A stretch of DNA of 64,000 nucleotides from Platycnemis pennipes (taxonomy: Eukaryota; Arthropoda; Insecta; Odonata; Platycnemididae), in the NCBI GenBank assembly GCA_933228895.1, contig OW121854.1:135327926-135391925 (forward strand). The letters are read 5' to 3'. The translations under genes and the position numbers were made by a program. The stretch's first letter is position 1. Each line of letters opens with the position of its first letter. The notes under the pieces are model-generated. The model saw nothing but the letters and a program-made list of their open reading frames with translations. It made no database searches and was not told where the DNA came from. Below, piece by piece: positions 23,431 through 35,360 of this stretch.

Positions 23431-25760
23431 ACATACATCTAGGAGGGCTATTCCGAAGCGCTCACCGCATGCGGTAGGACAACGCAGACGGAGTCATACC
23501 GCCCGAAATCGGTCTCACCGCCGGAAGCGATTACGAACGAGCTAGAGGCGGTATCATACCACGGGAAGGGGTCGGTATCGTACCACGGGCAAGGACCCTG
23601 CCTTTGAAACTCCGCCTAGTCGTATAATCAACATGGCTGCCGTTTGTTTACGTTAGTTGGCCTAGTCTGGCGTGTTTATGAGTGTTGTATCCATTGTTGA
23701 AGGACTTTTAATGCTTTTGTAATGCATGAAATGCAATTAGAAAATCTGAGCAAAGGTAAGGAAGGTAAATGTGATGCAGTTAGCTGGCAAAACTATCTCG
23801 TTGTGATTCCATAGTAATGCCCATTGTAAAAAGACGTAAGATATTTTGTTGCTATGTATCTTTCTTGGCGTTTGGAAGGCGATATATTACTTATTATATT
23901 ATTTTATGCATTGAGTATAATGTTATTTTACGTGGTTTATAGCCATCGCTTCCTTTATTTGAGCTACTTTGCCGTAATTCGTCGCTTGATAATTAAGAAA
24001 TGGCCAATTTCAAGGTGGGTGACGATTGTACTGTCATATAATTATATTTTTCAAATCTGTGTCCTACAGGTGCTGGTGAGATATTTTATGCTATGCACTT
24101 CAGGCAATCTTATCGAAGAGAGAACTTAATGCCGGAATTTTGCCTCATTTGCAAGTCCACTATGATGTACTTGTCATAAACAACGTACACTAGAGCGGCG
24201 GTGATGAGGAATTTCAGTGTTTCTTGAGAACAGTATGGAAATTAAGCGAGCAGAATGTTGCTGATTCACATCTTTCTCGGCCGAAAACAGTTGTGACAAG
24301 TTTACATTGTGTGTTCCTTAAAAGTTTAGTGGTGGCTAAGTATTTCCGATACCCTTGTTTACAAAACGTTTATTTGTGTCATTCGAGAGGTGGCAAAGTG
24401 TTTCCGAAGGATAGTACCCTTGTTTACATTGTGTTCCCTAAACGTTTAGTGGTGTCATTCGAGTGGTGGCAAAGTGTCACCGATAGATAGTACCCAGTGA
24501 CTGTGAAATGCTTAACTAATAAGGTGTTCTACTTCCTTTTGTGTCTCTGAAGTGTGCATATTGGCGTTAAAATCGGTTTGACAAATCTGAAGGCTTCACA
24601 CGGCGTTCCAAATTTATTTATTGAGCTTTGTATATGATTGTGAGTACGTATGGATAATGCTGTCATTTGAGTGAAACGTGTATAGAATGGTCCTAACCTG
24701 TCATAACAATTGGTGCACTCATGATGGTTCGAGTTACATAAAACTTAACCGTAATTTATGATCAGTTATGATAAGTTAATATGTACGGTGTACTGCTCAA
24801 GGTGTTGAGAAATGTGCGGTACTTAACTTTCCAATCATCCCATGCTGAATGTGTAGATATTTTCATTTTTGTCATATGTATGTCCTTAAATAAGTTTTTA
24901 GCCTAATAAAATTATATTTTTACCAGTGCAGAACTATTGTTTACATTAATTATGCGCGTATCTCAAGCTTGGTCTAAGGTCATACTAACAATGATTTACT
25001 GTAACTTATGCTAACGACAAATTTGACAATTTTTTCGCACCAAAATAATCTTATATCAACGCTATAATTTAATAATAGTATTATATTAAAATGCCCTAGG
25101 GTTTGTTCACTGCATGTCGAGTTCTTTTTTTTTAACATACCGTTCTTCTTTAATGAGGCATACCTTTGTGCTACAAAATTTCCTGAATTGTTAAGTGCTA
25201 TGCTGTCAGTAGTGATCCACCCAAGGTATTTTGCAAAACTAAATTTCCTTCCTAGCGTAAGTTTAAAAAAAAGTATAGCCTATCCGATCAAGATGACATT
25301 ATTCGTCTTTGTTCTGCAAAAATTTCATGCTTACTTAATCAAATACTTTTAAAAATTAAATGACACATGCTCAATTGCATAACTATGTTTATTTGGTTTT
25401 TTATGGTATTGGATATCTAACGATATGTCTGATCAGAAGGAGTGATAATGTGCTACATGTATTATGCTCCGAATAACGCATGTCATTTGAAACTCTTTCC
25501 CGGGCATTGCGTCTGAGGAACTCTCTAATCATTGGTTGAATCCATTTCTGGAGACCTCGAACGCGTTATTTTTCATAGCAACGTCACATCCGCCGCATGC
25601 AATCACACCGACTCCTTGGCCTCGCTCTCCGCCTGGCGTTGAGACTCCGACCACCCTTTTCGTAATCGCACAGGTCGGAGTTTCAACGTCGGCGAAACGG
25701 AAACTCCGCCTGGCGGTACGAGACCGCCCCTCATTTCGGAATAGCCCTCCAAATGTATGT
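23431..25760. mobile_element. DNA element with GGAGGGCTATTCCGAA terminal inverted repeats
   Basis: The left end reads ACATACATCTAGGAGGGCTA then TTCCGAA (23,431-23,457). The right end reverse-complemented reads ACATACATTTGGAGGGCTAT then TCCGAA (25,760-25,735). The subterminal regions are CpG-rich and filled with CGGTATCATACCAC, CCGCC and GGTCGGAG words in both orientations (23,480-23,620 and 25,590-25,735). There is no transposase frame, so it is non-autonomous or eroded. Near 23,630 ACATGGCTGCCG followed by AAAGGTAAGG at 23,753 resembles a short exon with a splice donor, but this is weak. The superfamily cannot be set from the ends. Confidence 0.6.
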
Positions 25761-26860
25761 AACCTACAACACGATTGATGTATACATATATAGCTGACTG
25801 GGTTTTGTATACATGAAAATATTATGAACATAACCTATAATTATAAATATTTTCATTGTAAGGGTAGTCAAAAATGCCATTCTTCTGAAGATAATAGGCT
25901 TAAAGTGAATGATTGACATAAGTATCATTGCTCCAGGATGCACTATAACATGACACAAATCCCTCTCATAGTCATAGCAATATTAAACTTAGGATCCAGA
26001 GATTCAGAAAAACATGATCAGTTTCATATAATTAAGCCCACTCACTCTTCTAGATGTCCCAGTAATAAAGTCATCAATGTTATGTATCATTTTAAAGCAT
26101 CAAAGCTTCATTTTCAATCATAACTTTTGTAGAGTCATGTCTATTGAAAAAGCGAAGATGCCAACAGTATTTTACATGAACTTATTTTGATATGTCGTTA
26201 TGAAGAATAGAATTTAAATAATAATATGTTTCAGCGAAGAGGTATTTAACAAGAAATACAACAAAGGAGGCAAAACATAAGAATGCAATTGTATTTTGCA
26301 CAAATGAACAATTAATTGAATCAATATGATTGATTTTGATCTCTTTGCTCATCTTCATATTTTGTAAACATATCTATAGATATCTATAAAATGCTATAAC
26401 AGCAATTGCTTAAGTGAACGCTACATTCTATTGGATTGAATATATTTGACAAATACATTTACACGTTAAAATTCTAATGAATTATCGCCATCCTACATCA
26501 ATTTATATTGTTTACGCTGCGCTCATGAAAACATTCAAAGACAAAGTCAGTGGTCGTAAAAGGATATCTCTCTGTAATGAAGTCATACAGTTTATATTCC
26601 GCGTAAATGTAAGACAAAGGTGATTACAGAGAAAACGGTAGATATATTTAACAAAATATTTTCATTTGATACCCGTTACCATATCGTGTCACAAAATTGG
26701 TTTTCATGAAAATGATGATTATTGGTCATTTTAACGCCGTTAATACTTCAACTTTAAAGTTACGTTCTATTTCATATATCTATTTTATCATATCATGGGC
26801 GTAAATGTCCCGGAACTTAACGTCTCTGATCTCCATATCGTACTTTTCTGAAATGTCTGC
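25761..26860. other. AT-rich stretch without recognisable gene
   Basis: No domain-bearing frame, no paired repeats and no RNA gene was recognised. Frames here are under 75 codons. Confidence 0.5.
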
Positions 26861-26869
26861 TTATTCCTT

Positions 26870-27147
26870 AAGAATATGGCCGAAAGGGATGCCGGGATGA
26901 TATTCTGTAGAGGCATCCCGGGCTTCCTACGGAATTCTCGGGCAGTGTACGGAACTTTGAACTTGCCTCGAAAAATTTTCCGTAGAATTCCGTAGACCCA
27001 GTACGACCTCACAACTTTCTACAGAAGTCCCTCTGTTCCGTAGAATTTGTTCTGTACAACTCCGTAGAAATGGAAAGGTTTCTACAGAAACTCTGTAGAA
27101 TTCCTTACGTTCCGTAGAAAATGTGTAGGGAATTTTTCAGCAGGGTG
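26870..27147. repeat. Array of degenerate TTCCGTAGA / TTCTACAGA repeats (right)
   Basis: This is an array of TTCCGTAGA, CTGTAGAA and TTCTACAG words, ending in AATTTTTCAGCAGGG (27,131-27,145). It is the same word family as 8,640-8,940, and the terminal motif is the inverted complement of the one there. Either these are the two ends of one 18.5-kb composite interval or they come from two related elements. The array contains CATCCCGG and GGATGCC words not seen on the left. Confidence 0.6.
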
Positions 27148-27359
27148 GCACATCGAGGAGCTATCAGGCTATGCTACTATCAGGAGCAGTTTGGGGAGAC
27201 CCTTTGTATTAGAGGCGGAAAAATATCGACAGTCCTGACCATCGATAGTTATCGATAGTTCGTCTTTCGACTATTTATAGTTATCGATAGTTTCCGATAG
27301 TTTAAAAAAATTCCAATTTTTTCATAAAATTGTAAGAGAATGTTCGCTGTCGGAGGATC

Positions 27360-28445
27360 TGGCTAGTAACAGTAAAGAAAGATAACTTTACTTAAAAATA
27401 AAATTACAAAACCACGAATCTTCATGTACAAAAATTAAAGACAAAATATTGTGTTGTTTAAGAATCAATAACATATCAACGTTTTTCTGTTTTATGTTGG
27501 GCCTTCTATTTGATATGACTAGTTCAGCTTTGCTGAAAATTCGTTCTGATGGCACTGAAATAGCAGGAACACAAAGTGCACATCTTTGAAGTGAAACTTA
27601 CTCATGGCCATTCACCTACATCAAAATATTGGTGTAATAAGCATGATGGAAATAATTCTACGGAAATTGGTAATAGAATATTAGTATAAAAGAGCTCATC
27701 TTCCAAAAGAGTAGAGGTACACCGTTTCGTTCGAGATATTGTCTCAATAAAATTATTGTGTCAACAGTCTTGCTTAGTTGTTTTTCTGTTATTCTTTTTT
27801 TATATTCAAATTCAATAGTGCTAACTGTAATGTCAGCGGAATTTCCTCCTAATTGTGATGATTCATTTACTAGTTCCTGAATGGGTTCAGTTGAAGACAG
27901 GACATGACTGGGTAGTTCATTCTACAAAATTGATACTGCTGCCTTACAATTATCAACACAGCGGAAAGCTTCCTTCTTTAGCCTTGGGTCAAGGAGAGTT
28001 GCCAGTCTTCAAGTCTTTCACTCTTCATAAGGAAACAGTCTTACTCTAACTCCATCAATTAACAAATTTAATAGCTCCCAACCCACATACGTTTTCACAC
28101 ATATTCGCGTTAACTTCGTGTAAATGTCAAAAACTACTGGAATAATTAATGACACTGTGATATAAGTATCCCCAGATAATGTTTGTGTGGCCTCTTAAAA
28201 GGGAGTCAGAAGTTCAACAACTTCATTTAAAACTGTAATGTCATCTGCAGTCAGCGCTGGCGGAGCCTTCGTAGTCTTTGATAGAGCCACTGTAAGAGGA
28301 CCATGAACCTCTAGCAATCGTTGGATCATATACAATGAACTATTCCATCTAGTTCAACTCAAGTTCTGGTTTATTCATTTCACGCAGCTCTTTTTTTAGA
28401 TTTTCGCAGGCAAGATTGCTATGTTCACATGCGTAGCGATTGAAG
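27360..28445 (-). pseudogene. hAT transposase, C-terminal block with dimerisation domain
   Basis: Read on the minus strand: ENLKKELREMNKPEL near 28,400, then LYMIQRLLEVHGPLTVALS and LTADDITVLNEVVELLTPF around 28,330-28,200. YVTISL-type text follows as YITVSLIIPVV near 28,150. Further on are CVPAISVPSERIFSKAE and SNRRPNIKQKNVDMLLIL at 27,590-27,480. VPSER-FS-A followed by an NVDMLLxL segment is the hallmark of the hAT C-terminal dimerisation domain. The block carries several stops and frameshifts. It is the 3' part of the element bounded at 27,210-38,627 and is broken at about 28,445 where the piggyBac-related sequence begins. Confidence 0.75.
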
Positions 28446-28796
28446 TGAATTTTTGGTTCATGAGTGGTGACGTCGGTCTCCTGGACCGATGTGGTCTCTT
28501 ATGCTGTTTTGAAGATTATTTGAGTATTTCCTTGAATTAGCTTTAAATAACAAAATTGCATTGCTAATTATAAACATTTATTTCACATTTTCACTACAAA
28601 CACAATGTTTTTCATTTTTTATTCATTTGAATGTTAACAGGAAAAAATATTTATACATTAGCATTTTTTCATTAGTACACCAAAAAATCCGATACAAGGT
28701 ATTGATAATTAACAATAGGTTTCATTTACATTACATGCCAGAAATTAAAAAGATATTCAATTATACATAATCAGGCATTTTTCAAAAATATCAATG

Positions 28797-30488
28797 TCAA
28801 AAGAAGGCTTCTGCATTTTTGGCATAACATATTTCGCATAACAAGGTTACGTGTTCAAGGCAGAGAAATGAGTTGCAAATTTTACAAGAGTATCGCGTTT
28901 TACGATTTCTCTTACTGTCACAATATTTACAGCGCCCAATCTGCCCTTCAGTAGGATTAGGAGGTAGTTCTGATGGCTTAATGGTCAGTAGTTCATTTAT
29001 CCGTAAACGAGTGATTCGTGGTACGTTTTCCATAGATGCACGATTCCTAAGATGTTTTTCAATCAGGGTAAATGCAATTCCTTCAATAAATTTACGCCGT
29101 ACAAGGTTTTCTTTCTTGTTGTTTATAGTGTATATTACTTGAGAGTTTATTGTTGATATATTTAATAATGAATAAAACACGACCATTTGCCAACGCCTTG
29201 TTGGTCTAGCGCAATTGTAGTTAGCGCACAACCTATCCACTATATCTACTCCACCTTTCGTGTTGTTATAGGTCAAAATGATCTCAGGTTTTTTAGTTAT
29301 TGCATCCACTTGGTCATTGTCATGCATGCTTGAAATCAAGAGAACATTTTTTCCTGTTCTTGGGACGAACGAAACTAATGTACAATTTTTCCCAAAACCA
29401 AACAGACATGATTTCATTTTACGTCCATTTTTTTGAACGAATTCTGGTGGTAAGCCGCGCTTATTTTTTCTGATTGTGCCCACTGAAGTCAGCTGATAGA
29501 TATTCAGCAGTCTCTCAAGAAGCTCAATGCTAGTGAACCAGTTGTCCATGGTATCATTACGGTTAGTGTAATAAATTGGCTTACACAAGCGTTCAACCAC
29601 GGCAAGTGCTCTGTTGTCCATTGAATACAGCCCTTCGGGTTGTTTTCCAACGTAAACCTCTAAGTTGGACGTGTAATGCATTTTAGCATCGCAGAGAGCA
29701 AATATTTTTATTCCATATTTGGCGGGTTTATTAGGTATATACTGACGAAACCCACAGTGACCTCTAAATGCCTCCAACTTCTCGTCTATGGTAACCTGGG
29801 CAGATAAGCTGAAATTATTTTTGCAGTTTTCAACAAACAAATCAAATATCTCTCGCACGGGGGCAAGCTTATCAACTTTACGTCTTTCATCTCTAGTTTC
29901 ATTGTCATCAAAAGTTAGATGACGCAGCAGAAATCGGAAACGCTGAAGCGACATGACAAGACGAAATATTTCAATTGAATTGCCTTTGGTACTAAAGAGG
30001 TCTTCGGCATTTTAGTGATTACTTTTATTGATACCACAAAGCAGTAGCATTCCCATTAATGCTTCAATTTCATGAATATTAGTTGGTCTTGCGTACGTGC
30101 TACGCCTGTAATTAGGAGAAACCTTTTCGATGACTTTATTAGTACAATCGGTTATCACATTTATTATTTTACTGTCAAAAAAACATCGCCATGATTCTAT
30201 AGAACTTTTTATTCCTTTCATGTTTCCTCTAGGCCCTGGTAATTGTGTAATTATATTTTTTGAACGCGTTCTTACGCTTTGTTTTGGTGCTTTCTTTCTC
30301 CATCTGGTGGTCCCATCTTTCCCGGTGAAGATGTCATCCTCTTTCATTACTGCTCCGTCGTCCATGTCCCAGTCTTGCTCCGAGTCACTGCTCTCTTCTC
30401 GCACCTCCAAAAGATCTTCTTCGTCATCGTCGTCGTCGTCATCAAAATGCAGGGATTCTTGTGGTTCTCTCTCTACTTCGGACAGCAA
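28797..30488 (-). pseudogene. piggyBac transposase with a single in-frame stop
   Basis: Residues 1-158 (30,488-30,015) hold an acidic N-terminus with a run of Asp, and end ALMGMLLLCGINKSNH. TAA at 30,014-30,012 interrupts, and the same frame continues for 19 codons to an internal Met at 29,954 and then 385 residues. The catalytic Asp triad of the family is present: D57 (VTIDE), D137 (TMDNWF) and D237 (KGGVD), counting from that Met. The last 46 residues form a Cys-rich zinc-binding domain (CKYC, SCKIC, CEIC). The role is cut-and-paste transposition at TTAA. Apart from the one stop I see no other break, so inactivation seems recent, or the two halves could be a readthrough product or spliced. 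Confidence 0.85.
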
Positions 30489-31018
30489 CCGTGAACCCTC
30501 TGTTGTTCCTCTTCATAACTCATTACTCCAACTAATTTCGGTAATAAAAAATGTTCACATACATTTAGAGGAAAATTGGACGCAACACATGGAACTGTAA
30601 TGTACGGCATAAGGTATAAAAATGCAAAAGTGAAATTGCTGCGTAGCGTACTTACCAAGTGAGATAAGTGCAGTCTGAGTTGTCGCAAGAGTTGCAAAAG
30701 GAGATTCACAAAAAAACGTAGATGGGCCGATTATTTACCCTGTCGAGATAATGATAAAACTATAAGTAATTACATATAATGCCATTCATCTCGTTCAGTT
30801 ATTATGAATCAGAGATAAGTGTAAACCAAAAAATGTATATATACTTAAAAATTAATTATTTACGTGAAGATAATAAGCAATTTAAAATGAATGCATTCCA
30901 AAATTTATACCGTACCTGTTAGTGTCGTGCACGGTTGTTTTTCCTGGACAGCGGCGTCGTTCCACAAGCATGTCTAATAACTGCGTGCACACAGTGACTG
31001 ACTCGTGGTCTATGGGTG

Positions 31019-31220
31019 TTTTCAAGTCTGTTTCCGCACTAATAGGCGCTTCAGACCGGGAGGAAAGGTATAAGGATAGGAATGGAAGGGATGGGGATAG
31101 GATAAGGTCCGAAGCCTGGTCTCCACTGACTCGTGGAAAAAGGATTCACTCATGGTGTTTTCAAGTCTGTTTCCGCACTAATAGGCGCTTCAGACCGGGA
31201 GGAAAGGTATAAGGATAGGG
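31019..31220. repeat. Direct repeat of about 62 bp
   Basis: TTTTCAAGTCTGTTTCCGCA and the following 42 bases, through GGAAAGGTATAAGGATAGG, occur at 31,019-31,080 and again at 31,159-31,219, with a 140-base offset. Both copies are followed by purine-rich GGAAGGGAT runs. They lie just right of the piggyBac transposase, in what should be the 5' flank of that gene. Confidence 0.85.
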
Positions 31221-31369
31221 ATGGAAGGGATAGAAGGGATAGGGATATGTGGTCTGAAGCTGGGGATCTAGAGCGGCATCATTGTAATCTATTCTCATGA
31301 TACATCAATGTTACACTTTCGGTCTGTGAGACCGGGCGTCACCACTCCGGCAACAAAATAAAATTTCGG

Positions 31370-31580
31370 AACATGAGTGGTGACGCGCGGTCTCGCAGAC
31401 CGAAAGTAGCAGTAAGTAACAATTTACTTTGACGAAGTGATTTTTTTGGGTCATATATCGGAAGAGCAGTGTAAAATAGGAAGCTACTGAAAAGCATAAA
31501 CTGCGACATTATATACTTCGCTTGAGACACCGATGAGATTTAATCTTCGGTCTGTGAGACCGGGCGTCACCACTCTAGGG
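31370..31580. mobile_element. Short palindromic element sharing piggyBac inverted motifs
   Basis: GAGTGGTGACGCGCGGTCTC then GCAGACCGAA (31,374 onward) is inverted at 31,547-31,576 as TTCGGTCTGTGAGACCGGGC then GTCACCACTC. The unit is about 205 bases with roughly 30-base imperfect inverted ends. These are the same motifs that flank the piggyBac transposase, so this is plausibly a non-autonomous derivative or a duplicated terminus. A TTAA lies just inside the right arm near 31,541. An exact target duplication was not seen. Confidence 0.5.
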
Positions 31581-32396
31581 TGGCTCACTAGCTCTCAGTT
31601 TCACCTCGTCGGTTCTCCCTCTACTCTGTCCCGGGTGGAATGGGAAGGCTCGCAGCGTGTAAGGGGAAATCGACGAGGGAATGGAGGGGAGGGGGTCTGC
31701 GCGCGTCGCTAGGTTGTAGACGAGCCTAGGGTGTCCTTGCGCAGGATGGCAGGGAAGAGAGGGGAGTCAGCTGACAAATAAATACGCGTGAACGCATTCG
31801 TTCGCAGATCAACTTCGCTGTTCGTAAACTTGATGTCGCAATTATCTCGTATATACTATTCCATTGTGCATTTACAGCACAATGCGATACTATGCCTGGT
31901 GGACCACAATATTGCACTAATATCATAGTAGTTGAATACTTAGTGAATACCACATGTCCACGGTCGATATTTTCACTATCGCACAGTGAAAATAAGTGAT
32001 TTTACATGAGGAAATGCAGTATAACCAGTCTCACGATCTACCAGAATGTCTCCTTGCCTTCCACTGTTTCTTCATTCTTACCACCAATGTTTTTGTTATT
32101 CGTCATGGTTTGATCTCAAAACATCACAATTTCTTTGTGTAAAAGGGCTTTTTTTGTGTAAAATGAAGATTGAATTCTCTTGCACAGGAATCCAATTCCA
32201 TAATCTCTCTGCGATAAATATGATGTTGTGAACATTCCACATCGCTGTTATAGTAATGGCAATTGCGATATATATTATAATCTAGGTATTTAATTGAGAA
32301 TTGGTCAAACTATCTATTATTTCTAAATCACAACAATGACTTCTCATAAAACAACATTCCTTATACGAATACGATTTCCCCTCACCGCCTCGTCCG
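31580..32396. other. GC-rich then AT-rich spacer without recognised gene
   Basis: 31,590-31,830 is CpG-rich and could be a promoter, with AATAAATACGCG near 31,780. The remainder is AT-rich with stops in all frames. Nothing else was identified. Confidence 0.35.
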
Positions 32397-32520
32397 TTCT
32401 CCCCAAGGTCGGTAAATATCAGGTCGTGACACGCATTTGTCTAATGTAATCCGCCATTTTGTTTCGACTTCGCGGCGGGAATTCGAATTTCGCATGCAAA
32501 CAAACGTAGGTAATCGATGC

Positions 32521-34308
32521 AAAGAACCACAATTTGCTGTTTTACTATGGGAGACAAATCTATGAAATTTTTACCCTGTATAAAGGATATAAAGGTCCTT
32601 TGGAAGCAGTTCTTGCATCACACCAAGAGGTCATGGGTTCAACTCCAAAAATCTTAGAAATCACACATCCACCGCACCAACGTACCATCACCTTAATTAC
32701 AAGGAACCACGATTTCCTGTTTTACTATTGGAGACAGATCTATGAATTTTTTACCCTGTATAAAGGATATGAGGATCTTTTGGAAGCAGTTCTCGCATCA
32801 CACCCGGAGGTCGTAGGTTCGACTCCAAAAATCTTAGAAATCACACATCCACCGCGCCAACGTACCATCGCCATATTTACAAGTAACCACGATTTCCTGT
32901 TTTACTATTGGAGACAGATCTATGAATTTTTTACCCTGTATAAAGGATATGAGGATCTTTTGGAAGCAGTTCTCGCATCACACCTGGAGGTCGTGGTTTC
33001 GACTCCAAAAATCTTAGAAATTACACATCCACCGCGCCATATTTACAATGAACCACGATTTGCTGTTTTACTATTCAAGACAGGTATATGAATTTTGAAC
33101 CCTGTATAAAGGATATGAGGATCTTTTGGAAGCAGTTCTCGCATCACACCTGGAGGTCGTGGGTTCGACTCCAAAAATCTTAGAAATTACACATCCACCG
33201 CGCCATATTTACAATGAACCACGATTTGCTGTTTTACTATTCAAGACAGGTATATGAATTTTGAACCCTGTATAAAGGATATGAGGATCTTTTGGAAGCA
33301 GTTCTCGCATCACACCTGGAGGTCGTGGGTTCGACTCCAAAAATCTTAGAAATTACACATCCACCGCGCCATATTTAAAATGAACCACGATATGCTTTTT
33401 TACTATTCAAGACAGATCTATGAATTTTTTACCCTGTATAAAGGATATGAGGATCTTTTGGAAGCAGTTCTCGCATCACACCTGGAGGTCATGGGTTCGA
33501 CTCCAAAAATCTTAGAAATTACACATCCACCGCGCCATATTTACAAGGAACCACGATTTGCTGTTTTACTATTCAAGACAGGTATATGAATTTGTTACCC
33601 TGTATAAAGGATATGAGGGCCTTTTGGAAGCAGTTCTCGCATCAAACCCGGATGATCGTGGGTTCGACTCCAAAAATCTTAGAAATTACACATCCACCGC
33701 GCCATATTTACAAGGAACCACGATTTGCTGTTTTACTATTCAAGACAGGTATATGAATTTGTTACCCTGTATAAAGGATATGAGGGCCTTTTGGAAGCAG
33801 TTCTCGCATCAAACCCGGATGATCGTGGGTTCGACTCCAAAAATCTTAGAAATTACACATCCACCGCGCCATATTTACAAGGAACCACGATTTGCTGTTT
33901 TACTATTCAAGACAGGTATATGAATTTGTTACCCTGTATAAAGGATATGAGGGCCTTTTGGAAGCAGTTCTCGCATCAAACCCGGATGATCGTGGGTTCG
34001 ACTCCAAAAATCTTAGAAATTACACATCCACCGCGCCATATTTACAAGGAACCACGATTTGCTGTTTTACTATTCAAGACAGGTATATGAATTTGTTACC
34101 CTGTATAAAGGATATGAGGGCCTTTTGGAAGCAGTTCTCGCATCACACCTGGAGGTCGTGGGTTCGACTCCAAAAATCTTAGAAATTACACATCCACCGC
34201 GCCATATTTACAAGGAACCACGATTTGCTGTTTTACTATTCAAGACAGGTATATGAATTTGTTACCCTGTATAAAGATTATGAGGGCCTTTTGGAAGCAG
34301 TTCTCAGT
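32521..34308 (+). repeat. Left tandem array, units of 167 or 177 bp with tRNA-like box
   Basis: Units repeat at 167 bp from about 33,390 to 34,225, and at about 177 bp earlier, where an extra CGTACCATCGCCA segment is present. Each unit contains GGAGGTCGTGGGTTCGACTCC-like text. GGTTCGACTCC is a perfect RNA polymerase III B-box, preceded by anticodon- and variable-loop-like sequence (CGCATCACACCTGGAGGTC). The adjacent T-arm complement is lost (CCAAAAAT), so no unit folds as a complete tRNA. The open frames with a 59-residue period arise because 177 is a multiple of three. I read them as incidental. Confidence 0.85.
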
Positions 34309-34325
34309 GTGTTAGGGCAAAAAAC

Positions 34326-35360
34326 GTTGGCGCGGTGGATGTGTGATTTCTAAGATTTTTGGAGTCGAACTCACGACCTCCAGGTGTGATGCAAGAACTG
34401 CTTCCAAAAGGCCCTCATATCTTTTATACAGGGTAAAAAATTCATAGATCTGTCTAAAATAGTAAAATAGGAAATCGTGGTTCATTGTAAATATGGCGAT
34501 GGTACGTTGGCGCGGTGGATGTGTAATTTCTAAGATTTTTGGAGTCGAACCCACGACCTCCGGGTGTGACGCGAGAACTGCTTCCAAAAGACCATCATAT
34601 CTATTATACAGGGTAAAACATTCATACATCTGTCTCCAATAGTAAAACAGCAAATCGTGGTTCATTGTAAATATGGCGCGGTGGATGTGTAATTTCTAAG
34701 ATTTTTGGAGTCGAACCCACGACCTCCAGGTGTGATGCAAGAACTGCTTCCAAAAGATCCTCATATCCTTTATACAGGGTAAAAAATTCATAGATCTGTC
34801 TCCAATAGTAAAACAGCAAATCGTGGTTCCTTGTAAATATGGCGATGGTACGTTGGCGCGGTGGATGTGTGATTTCTAAGATTTTTGGAGTCGAACCTAC
34901 GACCTCCGGGTGTGATGCGAGAACTGCTTCCAAAAGATCCTCATATCCTTTATACAGGGTAAAAAATTCATAGATCTGTCTCCAATAGTAAAAAAGCAAA
35001 TCGTGGTTCATTGTAAATATGGCGCGGTGGATGTGTAATTTCTAAGATTTTTGGAGTCGAACCCACGACCTCAGGGTGTGATGCGAGAACTGCTTCCAAA
35101 AGGCCATCATATCCTTTATACAGGGTAAAAAAATCATATACCCGTCTTGAATAGTAAAACAGCAAATAGTGGTTCCTTGTAATTAAGGTGATGGTACGTT
35201 GGCGCGGTGGATGTGTGATTTCTAAGATTTTTGGAGTCGAACCCACGACCTCCAGGTGTGATGCGAGAACTGCTTCCAAAAGGCCCTTATATCCATTATA
35301 CAGGGTAAAAATGTCATATATTTGTCTCCAATAATAAAACAGCAAATTGTGGTTCTTTGC
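34326..35360 (-). repeat. Right tandem array, six inverted units
   Basis: The same unit as the left array in reverse orientation: GGAGTCGAAC occurs at about 34,361, 34,541, 34,709, 34,887, 35,054 and 35,235. Units differ from one another by scattered substitutions and include both long and short forms. The left array's last four units are almost identical. The left arm therefore shows recent local amplification that the right arm lacks. Confidence 0.85.

Larger units (their letters stand above)
28455..31350 (-). mobile_element. piggyBac-family transposon
   Basis: A piggyBac transposase (28,797-30,488) is flanked by matching inverted motifs. On the left GAGTGGTGACGTCGGTCTCC lies at about 28,465. 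On the right GGTCTGTGAGACCGGGCGTC and then ACCACTC lie at about 31,322-31,351. They are about 2.9 kb apart, a typical size for this family. The expected TTAA target duplication is not visible at either motif, so these may be internal inverted repeats rather than exact ends, or the ends have decayed. The left motif abuts the point where the hAT transposase frame breaks, which indicates insertion into the hAT element. Confidence 0.6.

Noticed and set aside
30130..30600. 156-codon plus-strand frame with long Ser runs
   Set aside because: It is the antisense of the acidic, Asp-rich N-terminus of the piggyBac transposase. The Ser run is the complement of the Asp codons.
32816..32826. Functional tRNA genes in the tandem units
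   Set aside because: The B-box is good, but the T-arm complement, acceptor stem and anticodon loop are not intact in any unit that I examined.
32534..34256. Repeated open frames of 65-185 codons with a 59-residue period (YYWRQIYEFFTLYKGYE-type units)
   Set aside because: They come from tandem DNA units of 177 bp. The 167-bp units break the frame each time, codon changes show no coding bias by eye, and the same unit is inverted on the right. I treat them as noncoding.
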